A stretch of DNA of 64,000 nt, taken from Bifidobacterium mizhiense. Its GTDB lineage: Bacteria; Actinomycetota; Actinomycetes; Actinomycetales; Bifidobacteriaceae. The translations under genes were made by a program, and so were the position numbers. Where the stretch lies: assembly GCF_020884755.1 (NCBI RefSeq), contig NZ_BPWE01000007.1, positions 1 through 64,000 of the forward strand. Reading direction: 5' to 3'. Shown here piece by piece: positions 45,261 through 55,071 of the stretch. Every line of letters starts with the position of its first letter. Position 1 is the first letter of the stretch. The notes beneath the pieces were generated by a model. The model saw only the letters and a list, made by a program, of their open reading frames with translations. It was not told the origin of the DNA and made no database searches.

Positions 45261-46265
45261 TCATATCTTCATGCGTTCTCCGGCGATCTGCTCGTCGAAG
45301 TCGCCACTGGACTTGGCAAAATCACGCATGGCCTTCTTCTGGGCCATGCCCAACCGACCGGGCATACGGATCTCAAGCCGCCCCACCAGGTCGCCCTTGC
45401 CGCGCCGGTCCTGAACCCCCTTGCCGGCGATACGAATCTCATCGCCACTGGAGGAGCCAGCCGGAATCTTGAAGGTGACGACCTGGTCGTCGATGTCCCG
45501 TGCCTGAACCTTGGCTCCCAGGGCTGCCTCGGATACCGTCACCGGTAGGGTCATGACCAGGTCCCTGTCCTCCATGGTGAACCGCTGGCTGGGTTGAACG
45601 CTGATCTGCAGGTAGAGGTCGCCATTGGCGCCCCCGTCCCTGCCAGGCCGACCCTTGCCGGCCAGCCTGATCCGCTGGCCGTTGTGAACCCCAGCGGGGA
45701 TATGCGTCTTGAAGCGCTTGCCACCCACGCTCAGGGATACCGTGGCCCCCTTGACCGCCTGACGGAAGGACAGGCCAATTTTCGAGTTGCGATCCTCGCC
45801 CTTGACGGGCCTGGGCCTGCTCTCCTGGTAGGTGGTTCGGCCGCCACCACCGGCCCCTCCGCCGAAGGAGGAGAAGATGTCAGCGAAATCGGGCTGTCCC
45901 GAACCGTTACCGAACCGGATGCGGGTGCCTCCCGGCGCCCCGGCCCCGCCGAACATGGAGCCGAAGATGTCCGAGAATGCATCGGTGTTGAAACCACCCT
46001 GGCCGGAGCCGCCGGCGAACCGGGCTCCCCCCATGCCGAATTGGCGAATGGCATCGTACTTCTGACGCTGCTCCTTGTTGCTGAGCACGTCGTAGGCCTC
46101 GGAGATATCCTTGAACTTCTCCTCGGCCTCCTTGGTCTTATTGAGATCGGGATGGTATTTGCGGGCAAGCTTGCGGTAGGCCTTGGTGATCTCCGCTTCG
46201 CTGGCGTCCTTGGAGACACCAAGGACCTTGTAATAGTCCTTGCTCAGCCATTCATTCTCAGCCAT
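45261..46265 (-). CDS. dnaJ: DnaJ-type co-chaperone without zinc finger (CbpA/DnaJ2 class)
   Basis: 334 residues. The J domain is at 8-75 ([32 protein letters not shown], with HPD), followed by a Gly/Phe-rich region ([31 protein letters not shown]). Then two beta-barrel C-terminal substrate domains follow; the CxxCxGxG zinc repeats of DnaJ class A are absent. It stimulates DnaK ATPase and delivers unfolded clients. It lies 147 bases after grpE, with a strong hairpin between, and 52 bases before hspR. Actinobacteria often have a second, zinc-finger DnaJ elsewhere. Confidence 0.93.
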   Translation of the reverse strand: MAENEWLSKDYYKVLGVSKDASEAEITKAYRKLARKYHPDLNKTKEAEEKFKDISEAYDVLSNKEQRQKYDAIRQFGMGGARFAGGSGQGGFNTDAFSDIFGSMFGGAGAPGGTRIRFGNGSGQPDFADIFSSFGGGAGGGGRTTYQESRPRPVKGEDRNSKIGLSFRQAVKGATVSLSVGGKRFKTHIPAGVHNGQRIRLAGKGRPGRDGGANGDLYLQISVQPSQRFTMEDRDLVMTLPVTVSEAALGAKVQARDIDDQVVTFKIPAGSSSGDEIRIAGKGVQDRRGKGDLVGRLEIRMPGRLGMAQKKAMRDFAKSSGDFDEQIAGERMKI

Positions 46266-46319
46266 CCATGTCTCCTTTCCTCATAAGCTACGAATATATG
46301 GAATTGGAATCCGCTCTTT

Positions 46320-46367
46320 CGCGTGCGGCGGCGGGCGGGACCATAACCCACCCAGCCGCCGCATGCG
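46320..46367 (-). other. GC-rich hairpin between grpE and dnaJ
   Basis: GCGGCGGC in the left arm (46320-46339) pairs with GCCGCCGC in the right arm (46347-46367), and the stem extends to about 18 pairs with a few mismatches around a 7-base loop. No T tract follows. It may act as an attenuator or RNA-stability block dividing dnaK-grpE from dnaJ-hspR. Confidence 0.55.
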
Positions 46368-46412
46368 AAGGCGTCGATTCAGCCTGCGGAAGGTCCGCAA
46401 TCACCGTCCCTG

Positions 46413-47138
46413 CTACTGCCCGGGCGAGGTCACCACTACCCTGGCAGCCCGGATCACCCGGTCGCCAATCCGATAGCCTGCTTCGACCACCGTGTCAACG
46501 GTCTCTTTCTTGGCATCGGGGTCTGGCTTGTGCAGGATGGCCTCATGCTTGGTGGGGTCGAAGTCCTCGCCTTTTTCACCGAACTTCTCGACGCCGAACT
46601 TCTCGAAGGTCTTGTCGATCTTCTTGGCCACAGCCTGGAAGGAGTCGTCCATCTGCCCGTGCTCCTTGATCCGGTCAATGTCATCAAGGGCCGGAAGAAG
46701 GGCGGTCAGTACATCCACGATGCCGTGCTGGCGGAAGATGTCCTGCTCCTTCTTGGCACGGTTGCGGAAGTTGACGAACTCGGCCCTCTCACGCTGGAGA
46801 GCCTCCAGATAATCGGCGGCCTCCTTCTTGGCCTGGCCCAGAGGGGTCAGACCCTCTGATTCCTTGTCGGTGCCGTCTTCCTTGGCCGAATCAGAATCAG
46901 TCTTGTCGTCAGCCTGAGCATCGGCGGACGAAGCGTCCTTGGCGGAGGAATCCGACGAGGTCTGGCCAGCCGCCTGGCTCTCGTCTGCTGCGCTCTTGTC
47001 GGCGTGACGTCCGCGAGCCGCTTCCTGGTCAGGCGTCGAGGCGGTGTCAGAGGCCTTGGCCTCGTTCCCGTCCGGTTCGCCGGCGGCGGCCGGGTCGCCC
47101 TTCAGCGGCCCGGCATCATCCTTGTCGAAGGCCGACAT
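46413..47138 (-). CDS. grpE: GrpE nucleotide-exchange factor
   Basis: 241 residues. The first ~105 residues are Asp/Ala/Ser/Lys-rich and disordered. The long helix (LGQAKKEAADYLEALQRERAEFVNFRNRAKKEQD) forms the GrpE coiled-coil dimer, and the C-terminal beta wing (VDTVVEAGYRIGDRVIRAARVVVTSP) contacts DnaK. It releases ADP from DnaK. Start ATG 47138 lies one base after the dnaK stop; AAGGACGGCGAG upstream overlaps the end of dnaK, so translation is coupled. Second gene of the heat-shock operon. Confidence 0.95.
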   Translation of the reverse strand: MSAFDKDDAGPLKGDPAAAGEPDGNEAKASDTASTPDQEAARGRHADKSAADESQAAGQTSSDSSAKDASSADAQADDKTDSDSAKEDGTDKESEGLTPLGQAKKEAADYLEALQRERAEFVNFRNRAKKEQDIFRQHGIVDVLTALLPALDDIDRIKEHGQMDDSFQAVAKKIDKTFEKFGVEKFGEKGEDFDPTKHEAILHKPDPDAKKETVDTVVEAGYRIGDRVIRAARVVVTSPGQ

Positions 47139-47139
47139 G

Positions 47140-49038
47140 TCACTCGCCGTCCTTCTTCTTGTCGTCGTCATCCACAACCTCGGCATCCACCACGTCGTCA
47201 TCGGCGGACGAAGAGGAGCCTGCACTCGAGGCAGCACCGGCGGCACCTGCAGCGCCCTGAGCGCCTGCACCGTCAGCGGAGCCCTGCTGGGCGTAGAGGG
47301 CCTGGCCGATCTTCTGGGCAGAGGTCATCAGCTCGCTCTGGGCGTTCTTGATCTTGTCCATGTCCTCGCCCTTCAGAGCCTCTTTCAGAGCGTTGACCTT
47401 GTCGGTGACCTCCTTGGCCACCTCGTCGGAGATCTTGTCCTTGTTGTCGTTGACCAGCTTCTCGGTCTGATAGGCGGCGGACTCGGCGGCGTTACGGGTG
47501 TCGGCATCCTCACGACGCTGCTTGTCCTCGGCCTCGTGGGCCTCGGCCTCCTTGACCATGCGGTCGATCTCGTCCTTGGGCAGGGCGGAACCGCCGGTGA
47601 TGGTCATGGACTGCTCCTTGCCGGTCCCCTTGTCCTTGGCGGAGACGTGCACAATGCCGTTGGCATCGATGTCGAAGGTGACCTCGATCTGAGGAACGCC
47701 GCGCGGAGCCGGAGCGATGCCGGTCAGCTCAAAGGTTCCCAGAGGCTTGTTGTCACGGGCGAACTCACGCTCGCCCTGGTAGACCTGGATCAGCACGGAG
47801 GGCTGGTTGTCCTCAGCAGTCGAGAAGACCTCGGACCGCTTGGTGGGGATAGCAGTGTTGCGGTCGATCAGCTTGGTCATGATGCCGCCCTTGGTCTCAA
47901 TGCCCAGGGAGAGCGGGGTCACGTCGATCAGCAGCACATCCTTGCGGTCGCCCTTGATGACGCCGGACTGCACGGCAGCGCCGACAGCCACGACCTCATC
48001 GGGGTTGACGGTTTGGTTGGCTTCCTTGCCGCCGGTCAGTTCCTTGACCAGGTCCTTGACGGCGGGCATACGGGTGGAGCCGCCGACCAGCACCACGTGA
48101 TCAATGTCCTGAACCGAAATGCCGGCATCGTGCAGCACGTTGTTGAAAGGCGTGCGGCAGCGGCCCAGCAGGTCGGAGGTCATCTCTTCGAAGTGCGCCC
48201 GGGTCAGGGTCTCGTCCAGGTGGACTGGGGTTCCGTCGGGGGTCATGGCCAGGTACTGCATGGAAATGCTGGTGGACGAGGAGGAGCTCAGCTCCTTCTT
48301 GGCCTGCTCAGCAGCCTCCTTGAGCCGCTGCAGGGCGATCTTGTCCTTGGACAGATCCACGTTGTACTTGTTCTTGACCTCGCTGACCAGCCAGTCGATG
48401 ATCTTCTGATCCCAGTCATCGCCGCCCAGCTTGTTGTCGCCGTTGGTGGCCTGAACCTGAATGGTGGAGAAGCCGTCGTCGTCCTTGCCGATCTCCAGCA
48501 GGGAGACATCGAAGGTGCCACCGCCCAGATCGAAGACCAGGATGCGCTCATCCTCCTTGCCCTTCTCCAGACCGTAGGCCAGAGCCGCGGCAGTGGGCTC
48601 ATTGATGATGCGCAGGACGTTCAGACCGGCGATCTTGCCGGCATCCTTGGTGGCCTGGCGCTGAGCGTCGTTGAAGTATGCGGGGCAGGTGATGACCGCG
48701 TCAGTGACGGGTTCGCCCAGGTAGGACTCGGCATCCCTCTTGAGCTTCATGAGGATCTGGGCCGAAATCTCCTGAGGGGTCCACTTCTTGCCGTCGATCT
48801 CGACGGACCAGTCGGTGCCCATGTGGCGCTTGACCGAGCTGATGGTCCGGTCAACGTTGGTGACTGCCTGACGCTTGGCCACCTCGCCGACCAGAATCTC
48901 GCCGGACTTGCTGAACGCCACCACCGACGGAGTGGTCCGCGCGCCCTCAGCGTTGACGATTACGGTGGGCTCGCCGCCCTCCAGGGTTGCAATGCAGGAA
49001 TTGGTGGTTCCCAGATCAATGCCAACTGCACGTGCCAT
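47140..49038 (-). CDS. dnaK: DnaK (Hsp70) chaperone
   Basis: 632 residues. [12 protein letters not shown] at the N-terminus, [17 protein letters not shown] and [17 protein letters not shown] are Hsp70 ATPase signatures. The substrate-binding domain follows, and a helical lid with an Ala/Gly/Ser-rich tail ends in acidic DDDKKKDGE. It binds unfolded proteins using ATP. AGGAGG stands 8 bases before ATG 49038, which is preferred over the upstream ATG at 49044. First gene of dnaK-grpE-dnaJ-hspR, controlled by a HAIR operator at 49180-49200. Confidence 0.98.
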   Translation of the reverse strand: MARAVGIDLGTTNSCIATLEGGEPTVIVNAEGARTTPSVVAFSKSGEILVGEVAKRQAVTNVDRTISSVKRHMGTDWSVEIDGKKWTPQEISAQILMKLKRDAESYLGEPVTDAVITCPAYFNDAQRQATKDAGKIAGLNVLRIINEPTAAALAYGLEKGKEDERILVFDLGGGTFDVSLLEIGKDDDGFSTIQVQATNGDNKLGGDDWDQKIIDWLVSEVKNKYNVDLSKDKIALQRLKEAAEQAKKELSSSSSTSISMQYLAMTPDGTPVHLDETLTRAHFEEMTSDLLGRCRTPFNNVLHDAGISVQDIDHVVLVGGSTRMPAVKDLVKELTGGKEANQTVNPDEVVAVGAAVQSGVIKGDRKDVLLIDVTPLSLGIETKGGIMTKLIDRNTAIPTKRSEVFSTAEDNQPSVLIQVYQGEREFARDNKPLGTFELTGIAPAPRGVPQIEVTFDIDANGIVHVSAKDKGTGKEQSMTITGGSALPKDEIDRMVKEAEAHEAEDKQRREDADTRNAAESAAYQTEKLVNDNKDKISDEVAKEVTDKVNALKEALKGEDMDKIKNAQSELMTSAQKIGQALYAQQGSADGAGAQGAAGAAGAASSAGSSSSADDDVVDAEVVDDDDKKKDGE

Positions 49039-49179
49039 ACTCATTACCTCCTGATGAAATCGGGGCGTAGGGCCTGACCCTGCACCTCATCGTTCACGTT
49101 CTCCGCTCGCGCTTCGTTCGTGGTCCCGATGGCCGGCTCCCGTCGGCCCGGGCAAGCAGCCATCATGACCACTCCGAAA

Positions 49180-49200
49180 CTTGAGCCTACATCACTCAAC
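49180..49200. promoter_or_regulatory. HAIR element (HspR operator) upstream of dnaK
   Basis: CTTGAGC, 7 bases, ACTCAAC matches the HspR consensus CTTGAGT-N7-ACTCAAG at 12 of 14 arm positions. A TAATAT box on the minus strand at 49213-49218 would place the start of transcription just upstream, so bound HspR would block dnaK promoter clearance. No second HAIR site was seen in the window. Confidence 0.85.
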
Positions 49201-49267
49201 TTCTTCTGGCAAATATTATTCCCACCTAAGTAAACGATTCCTGCATCAGTTTCAGATGGTCACTTTC

Positions 49268-49867
49268 TTATGCGACGTAGGAACGCATTGCATAATTTAA
49301 AATTGCGCTCTTAACCATGACCAAGCCTCCAGGCGCCGCTAGAGCAAGCAAAAAAAGACCGCGTGGCATAACAGCCATCGAGGCGAATAGAAGTCCGAAA
49401 ATGAGGCAGTCAAGCATTACTATCACTACGGTATATGGCCATTTAGTCAGCCCGAAAATCAATGAATTCTTCAATGTTCCCACAAGAGAGTTGGCAAATC
49501 GCGCCTGTAACCACCAAACCCACTCAAAACTGATTGTCCAAAAACAGGTAGCAATAAGCTGTGGAGCCAGTAACGCCCATGAACGCACAACAATCCAGAG
49601 GACTATCAAAGCAGCACCAGGAATACCAAGAATCAGCCACAGGATGGTTGCTTGCATAAAATTGCTTTTAAAGGCAGCAAAAAAATCTCGTGTCACATGT
49701 CCGATGCCCGCCAAAGATCTCCTGGCCGCATAATTCGCAGCGACCAGAGCAGAGCCTGCAGTAATTGCGGGCAACGATGCCACAATCATCAAGATGGTTA
49801 TCCATACTGCATCAATAACCGTAGATAGTCCACGCATGAAGGCAGACTCTGGCGACAGAAAATGCAT
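49268..49867 (-). CDS. YesL-like DUF624 membrane protein
   Basis: 199 residues with about five hydrophobic segments (for example VWITILMIVASLPAITAGSALVAANY). The order and length fit the YesL/DUF624 family, which is found almost always in glycan-use operons with CUT1 ABC importers; its biochemical role is unknown. The gene is the last of the minus-strand island operon, 16 bases after the GH172 gene. No terminator is visible before the dnaK promoter. Base composition is visibly more AT-rich than the adjoining dnaK. Confidence 0.82.
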   Translation of the reverse strand: MHFLSPESAFMRGLSTVIDAVWITILMIVASLPAITAGSALVAANYAARRSLAGIGHVTRDFFAAFKSNFMQATILWLILGIPGAALIVLWIVVRSWALLAPQLIATCFWTISFEWVWWLQARFANSLVGTLKNSLIFGLTKWPYTVVIVMLDCLIFGLLFASMAVMPRGLFLLALAAPGGLVMVKSAILNYAMRSYVA

Positions 49868-49883
49868 GATGTTCTTTTCGACG

Positions 49884-51017
49884 TCACCTAGGCATCAGCA
49901 GATTTGGATCAGGCTTTTCGACAACAGTCGGGAAAGGCAGATGCGGTTCTGTTTGATACCAATAAGCCACAGTGGCCACATCATCCTCCCGCTCGAACAT
50001 TCCGCTCTCGCGGCCTCCTATCTGCTGCCATGTGACCCGCAAATCCTGATGGAAGATAATTGGGTCCATTAGGTGCCATCGATACATTCCCCGAACTACA
50101 GGACCTGAGTCATCCCAATAATCACTGGCTTCACCCCCAGATGTCCGCGAATAGAATGGGTACCCCATGAAGGCCCTGTTATAGGTCTGTTCATGCATGG
50201 CATCTTTATTCGTTTCCGATCGAAAACTCCAAGCACCACCGAAATAATCCTCAGCACCGGTACTGCACCAGGTGGGAAATTGGTTATCTCCATCGATGAA
50301 GAATTTAAACTCACCTTCGCCCCACCATCGTGATTGCAAAGCAGTAAGGGCCAAATAGGTACCCACATATATTCCGTCACCCGCTACACCGTCAAGCACG
50401 GTGTAATCCTGTTGTCTAGTAGTGACAGGTTCCCGCCGCCACTGAGCGTGGAACCTCATCAGCTCGTCAGGCAGTGCATCATTAAGTTCATAATCGATCT
50501 GATAAAAGACTGATTGCACATCCTCGTCGTGGTCGTTAACCAGCACGATTCTAGCCGAGCTGAACGGCATGGGGAAGTAGCAATTAAATCCTCTCGTTGG
50601 GTTAACGCAGATAGGTAAGGAGTCCACCAGAGCACCCCGTCCATGTCCGCAGCAGAAGAAATCACCCAAAGGAGAGACGACCGACGGTCTCTCTTCACCA
50701 TCCCAATAGATTTTAATTAACAGATTCCGAAGAACATACAAACCCTGTGGCGAAGTGGCATCCGTGACAGTGAACCACATATGCTTGATGATCCCCGGCT
50801 CCTGAATATCTGCAATAGTGACTGTTTCGCCGCGGCGCAGAACTGGCAGACTGGGATGCCCTTTTCTGGTAAACCCTAAAGGACTGCTTGAATTTCCAGC
50901 TTCCCCTTTGCCTCCCTGAGGATTTTCCCCATTTATGCACCTAGTCACACCATGCCTGGGCCTCAGCAGGCGATAAAGCAGCTCATTCTCGTATGCTTGC
51001 ACCATCAATCGCACCAT
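49884..51017 (-). CDS. GH172 (DUF2961) glycosidase, alpha-fructofuranosidase or arabinofuranosidase type
   Basis: 377 residues, the usual GH172 length, without signal peptide. Family stretches include EPGIIKHMWFTV near residue 70, SPLGDFFCCGHGRG, GFNCYFPMPF, GEGEFKFFIDGD and STGAEDYFGGAWSF. GH172 enzymes are hexameric beta-jelly-roll exoenzymes; characterised members include a bifidobacterial difructose-dianhydride-I synthase/hydrolase and actinobacterial alpha-D-arabinofuranosidases. Glu in GAEDYFGG and Glu in GEGEF are the likely catalytic pair by family. ATG 51005 is an alternative start. It acts on oligosaccharides brought in by the importer encoded upstream in the operon. Confidence 0.88.
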   Translation of the reverse strand: MVRLMVQAYENELLYRLLRPRHGVTRCINGENPQGGKGEAGNSSSPLGFTRKGHPSLPVLRRGETVTIADIQEPGIIKHMWFTVTDATSPQGLYVLRNLLIKIYWDGEERPSVVSPLGDFFCCGHGRGALVDSLPICVNPTRGFNCYFPMPFSSARIVLVNDHDEDVQSVFYQIDYELNDALPDELMRFHAQWRREPVTTRQQDYTVLDGVAGDGIYVGTYLALTALQSRWWGEGEFKFFIDGDNQFPTWCSTGAEDYFGGAWSFRSETNKDAMHEQTYNRAFMGYPFYSRTSGGEASDYWDDSGPVVRGMYRWHLMDPIIFHQDLRVTWQQIGGRESGMFEREDDVATVAYWYQTEPHLPFPTVVEKPDPNLLMPR

Positions 51018-51061
51018 TCGCTTTCTGATTCATCCAAACTTGTATGTCGGCTATTGATCGC

Positions 51062-53302
51062 TTAGGAAATCGCGATAGTCATATCAATCCGCTTCCGTGG
51101 GCCCACTATCTCTTTCAAAACTACTGAAGAACTGTCGAACAGCCTGACCAGCTGAGCTTCCATCCTCCTGCTCGAACCATTGATTTTGACATCTTCAAGC
51201 ATGGAATTTGCGGGCATGCAAAGTTGTAGACGAGCATGGATATCGCGGCCTGTGTTGTTTACTAAGCTAAGCTTTTTGTCGTCCACCACAAAATCCACCG
51301 TGCCATCCAGGAAAGCGAAACCGGTGAGACTAGCCTTGCGCCAAGGCAGATACGGTGCAAAGCTTACAGAGCTGGTTTTCGCATCGGTTTGTATTCCGAG
51401 AATGTCATGAAGCATGAGACTCACGAATTCACCACCGCACCAGCCGCACTTTCCCAGACCTCGTTTTACTCGATTCGCATCCGTTTCGTCATGTTTAAAC
51501 GGCCACCACCAAAACGACCCATCTAAATCGGTTGTCCTACGTATTGCTGCAAAAGCCTGCCGAAGATCCTCACGATTCCTTGTCCGCTTCAGTAAACACA
51601 AGTGCCCTGGATATGAAACGCCATTGCTTCCGTCGAAATCCCAGAAATCAATGCCACCGGAGATCCGGGCATAATATGGATTACCTGTGCTATGAGCCCA
51701 ATACATATGGTTGATGATGCGGCGATCATCACGTTTGGTAAAACCATAAACGCTTGCAAGCGCTAAATCACTTTCCTCAGCATCATGAATTGGCACTAGA
51801 GTGCCATCGGCATATGCACCTTCCACGAACTGCTCACCCTGACCGAAGGACCCCACGCACAGCGTTTCAATGGTCTCCGCGAGTTGCGAACGAATCGACG
51901 ACAGCGTCTCGATCGTGCTGTTATCAAACAGAGCATGGAAATCTTCAATTAAGGCATCCGCAGCTCTCCATGCAAGCATATTGGAACCAGTATGAAAGTC
52001 CCCGCGAGACAAGCCATCGGAAATGAAACGCGTGGCATACAATGATCCTCGATCAGGCCGGTCGGCGATCATGCACCTTGCAAGCTGATGAAGATAATCG
52101 ACAATCACCGAATCAGGCTGATCCACCGAATCGTAGCCATAACGTCGAAAAATCATCGAGAGGACAACTGCGCCCATGCAGGCGTTACCCAAAGAGTGCC
52201 GATACGATGATTCATCTCCTTGGCCTTCTTCAGTCGTACCCCACAGCTCGCCAGGAGCACTGGCGGCGCAAAGATATTTAGCGCACCTATATGCCAACTT
52301 TGGATTCGTATCTACTAAACCAATAGCCGTGTAGGAAAAATCCCTCATCCACACGTCAGGCTTCGGATTTACATTAGACCCCCAGAAAGAGCCTATGACC
52401 TCACCGTTAGCAAGTTGAAGGACACTCTGCCTAGCAAGTTCAGCCGCTCGTGTCAGCTCCTCACCAGCCCACGGCTCTTCTGGTACTTCTAGCACTCCTT
52501 GTGAGCCCACGGACTCCAAAACTGCCGCAAGTGCGCAATCCATCTCCTCAAGAGTTACCACTGGAGGTGGTGGAAGCACGCCGACACCGAATCTGCAAAT
52601 GCAGCCGATCTGTATTATCTGTCCGGCATCAATACTCATCTGACAGCTGCCATGGTTATCGGTATTACCTTCAACAATCAGCGTTACGTCCGTTGCCAAA
52701 TTCGGCCACTTTGATTGACCTGATTCTTCGTAATCCAACTCAATACCCAGCGCATGGGACGAATCACTCTGATTTCTCACCTCAGCCAGCAGGAAAACAG
52801 CACTCGCCTTTGTCTCATAGACAGCTGGCACGAATACCCGCAGCATCACTTCGACGTCGCGCCGGCAGAAGCCGAAAACAGGAACCACCCCCTTCTCGAA
52901 GCTCAGGGAAGGCTGTTGCAAAGGTCTGCCGTCAATCGACATGCACAATCCACAATGACCATCGAAGTAAGCCAATTGTTTTTTAGTGTATACGCCTGGG
53001 GCATCAGAACCCCTCGCATCCTGAGACCCCACACCGACTACTGCACGACGAACGAATGCCGAACGATCCAGCGAAGCCAAGAGTCGATTATTGGAGACAT
53101 CTACACAAAATGGATAATCGTTATATCGAGGTATCTCCTCCTCAGGCATGTAGCCGTTTGGCCATTCCAATCCTGCTGCAGCATACAATGAAGACCGATT
53201 ACGGGCACCGCCTCTGGCATCATAGCCCATAGAGACCGACTGGCCCATTATTGGCTGGGAGCCTCTTATTCCACTCGATTTCCTGCTGGTTACTTCACCC
53301 AC
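51062..53302 (-). CDS. Uncharacterised six-hairpin (alpha/alpha)6-barrel glycosidase-like protein
   Basis: 746 residues, no signal peptide. I cannot place it in a known GH family. Residues 1 to ~270 are beta-rich (SLYAAAGLEWPNGYMPEEEIPRYNDYPF...). From ~290 a helical barrel is suggested by PDVWMRDFSYTAIGLVDTNPKLAYRCAKYL, resembling the Trp-x-Arg-Asp entry of GH15/GH78/GH125-like barrels. GELWGTTEEGQGDESSYRHSLG and TDLDGSFWWWPF supply acidic and aromatic residues for an active site. The last ~100 residues are a beta domain (FLDGTVDFVVDDKKLSLVNNTGRD). GTG 53302 has AGGGG 6 bases upstream, overlapping the end of the permease gene; ATG 53248 is another option. It precedes GH172 by 44 bases in one operon. 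Confidence 0.7.
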   Translation of the reverse strand: MGEVTSRKSSGIRGSQPIMGQSVSMGYDARGGARNRSSLYAAAGLEWPNGYMPEEEIPRYNDYPFCVDVSNNRLLASLDRSAFVRRAVVGVGSQDARGSDAPGVYTKKQLAYFDGHCGLCMSIDGRPLQQPSLSFEKGVVPVFGFCRRDVEVMLRVFVPAVYETKASAVFLLAEVRNQSDSSHALGIELDYEESGQSKWPNLATDVTLIVEGNTDNHGSCQMSIDAGQIIQIGCICRFGVGVLPPPPVVTLEEMDCALAAVLESVGSQGVLEVPEEPWAGEELTRAAELARQSVLQLANGEVIGSFWGSNVNPKPDVWMRDFSYTAIGLVDTNPKLAYRCAKYLCAASAPGELWGTTEEGQGDESSYRHSLGNACMGAVVLSMIFRRYGYDSVDQPDSVIVDYLHQLARCMIADRPDRGSLYATRFISDGLSRGDFHTGSNMLAWRAADALIEDFHALFDNSTIETLSSIRSQLAETIETLCVGSFGQGEQFVEGAYADGTLVPIHDAEESDLALASVYGFTKRDDRRIINHMYWAHSTGNPYYARISGGIDFWDFDGSNGVSYPGHLCLLKRTRNREDLRQAFAAIRRTTDLDGSFWWWPFKHDETDANRVKRGLGKCGWCGGEFVSLMLHDILGIQTDAKTSSVSFAPYLPWRKASLTGFAFLDGTVDFVVDDKKLSLVNNTGRDIHARLQLCMPANSMLEDVKINGSSRRMEAQLVRLFDSSSVVLKEIVGPRKRIDMTIAIS

Positions 53303-53305
53303 AGC

Positions 53306-54145
53306 TCACCCCTTTACAGCTCCAGTAGTGATACCCTCAACGATGTATCGCTGGCAGAGCACATAAAATACGACGACCGGTATGATGGCCAAGACCAGGC
53401 AGCCCATCATCGCACCCAGATCGACAGCGCCATAGCCACCTTTTAGATATTGCACGGCTATCGATATTGTTTTGTATTTTCTAATATCCAAGGTCAGATA
53501 TGGCAGCAAGAAGTCATTCCAGATCCACATGGTTTCAAGAATGGCCACGCTCATGACCGTCGGCTTCATCATGGGCAGGATAATTCTGAAGAAAGTCTGT
53601 GGAACCGATGCACCATCGATCATGGCCGATTCTTCGACTTCTATTGGCAGCGATTTCACAGCTCCTGTAAAGATGAAGACTGCGAGACCGGCGCCGAAGC
53701 CCAGATAGATTACCCATAGACCCCAGGGCGTGTTTAATCCGAGCATGTCGGTGATTTTGGATAGTGGGAACATGATCATCTGAAAAGGTACGATCATATT
53801 GAAAAGGAACAACACATAGATGAGCTTTGCGAATTTGTTGTTAACGCGGACTATCCACCAGGCGCACATAGATGTGCATAACAGGACCAACAACACACTT
53901 CCTACGGTCAGAATAATGGTCCACCAGAAACTGACCAAAAGATTTGTGCGCTCGATGCCGCGTCGATAGTTTTCCAGTCCTGTATAACTTTCTGCATTGG
54001 GTAAGCTGAAAGTTTCTGTGGAAATATATGCCTTTTTCTTAAAGGAGTTGATAATCACCAGTATCAACGGATAAATCCACAGCAATGAGACCAGCGAAAA
54101 GAACACTGTCCACAAACGACCGTGACGCAGGGTGCTTTTGCTCAC
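53306..54145 (-). CDS. Carbohydrate ABC transporter permease, MalG type (island importer)
   Basis: 279 residues with six membrane segments. The EAA loop reads EESAMIDGASVPQTFFRIILPMM. It overlaps the MalF-type gene by 4 bases and ends 3 bases before the unknown glycosidase-like gene, so translation is tightly coupled. It uses more ATA, TTA and AGA-type codons than the permease at 20032, in line with the AT-rich island. No ATPase gene is in the cluster; a shared MsmK-like subunit is expected. Confidence 0.94.
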   Translation of the reverse strand: MSKSTLRHGRLWTVFFSLVSLLWIYPLILVIINSFKKKAYISTETFSLPNAESYTGLENYRRGIERTNLLVSFWWTIILTVGSVLLVLLCTSMCAWWIVRVNNKFAKLIYVLFLFNMIVPFQMIMFPLSKITDMLGLNTPWGLWVIYLGFGAGLAVFIFTGAVKSLPIEVEESAMIDGASVPQTFFRIILPMMKPTVMSVAILETMWIWNDFLLPYLTLDIRKYKTISIAVQYLKGGYGAVDLGAMMGCLVLAIIPVVVFYVLCQRYIVEGITTGAVKG

Positions 54146-54996
54146 AATGCCACCTCTTTCCTTGCAGAGAGGCGATTCTGAGCAATCGCCACTATCGCGA
54201 CAATGACGAAGAATATGACAGCTTTGGCCTGCCCGACCCCCTCCATACCAGCGGTTCCGTAGAAGGTTCGATAGATATTGAGCGTGATCAGCTCGGAATT
54301 ATTGGATGGAGCACCATTGGTCAATGCGAGGTTCTGATCGAATGTCTTGAATCCGTTGGTTATGGTCAAGAATGTGCACACCGTGATGCTGGGCATCATA
54401 AGGGGCAGAATCACGCGCCGCAATGTCTGACCTTGACTGGCACCATCCACCTGCGCAGCTTCGATGACATCCCCCGGCAAAGCCTGCAACCCGGCGATAT
54501 AAATAATCATCATGTAGCCGATTTGTTGCCAGCAGGTAAGTATCACCAGGCCCCAGAATCCATACGTCGCCGAGAAGGTGATAGACCGGTTCCAGAACGA
54601 CAGCACGCCATTGAGCAGCAACTGCCAGATGTATCCCAGAATGATACCGCCAATCAAATTAGGCATAAAGAAGATGCTGCGGAACAATGTCGACCCACTG
54701 ATTTTCTTAGTCAGCATATAGGCGATCATGAACCCGACAACATTAATGATGACGGTAGTTATCACTGTAAATAGAACAGTAAGGACCAAGGAATGTATGA
54801 ATTCCGGATCACTAAAGACACCTGAGTAATTGCCGATACCAATCCATTCAGCATCAGTAATAGTAGTGAAGTTTGTGAAGCTTAAGTAGATGCCGAGAAT
54901 GAAAGGCACTACAAACCCCACCATAAAAGCTGCCAAGGTCGGTAAGGAGAACAACATCCACCATTTGCGTATGGATTTGCCTATCATCGATATCAT
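54142..54996 (-). CDS. Carbohydrate ABC transporter permease, MalF type (island importer)
   Basis: 284 residues with six membrane segments. The EAA loop is EAAQVDGASQGQTLRRVILPLM. The first segment (LFSLPTLAAFMVGFVVPFILGIYLSF) is the common MalF start. It forms the pore with the MalG-type partner, with which it overlaps by 4 bases. It is separated from the binding-protein gene by 167 bases holding a large hairpin, which may set a high binding-protein to permease ratio. Confidence 0.94.
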   Translation of the reverse strand: MISMIGKSIRKWWMLFSLPTLAAFMVGFVVPFILGIYLSFTNFTTITDAEWIGIGNYSGVFSDPEFIHSLVLTVLFTVITTVIINVVGFMIAYMLTKKISGSTLFRSIFFMPNLIGGIILGYIWQLLLNGVLSFWNRSITFSATYGFWGLVILTCWQQIGYMMIIYIAGLQALPGDVIEAAQVDGASQGQTLRRVILPLMMPSITVCTFLTITNGFKTFDQNLALTNGAPSNNSELITLNIYRTFYGTAGMEGVGQAKAVIFFVIVAIVAIAQNRLSARKEVAL

Positions 54997-55071
54997 TATG
55001 TTGCTGACTTTCTGACGTATTGTGGTCGCCCACTTTGTTCGGAATAGCTATGAGCCTTGGTTCATGACAAA

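Noticed and set aside
45261..46265. DnaJ without zinc finger read as a truncated gene
   Set aside because: J domain, G/F region and both C-terminal barrels are complete; this is the CbpA/DnaJ2 class, not a deletion.
47044..49077. Open frame of ~680 codons on the plus strand opposite dnaK
   Set aside because: Antisense shadow of the strongly codon-biased dnaK gene.
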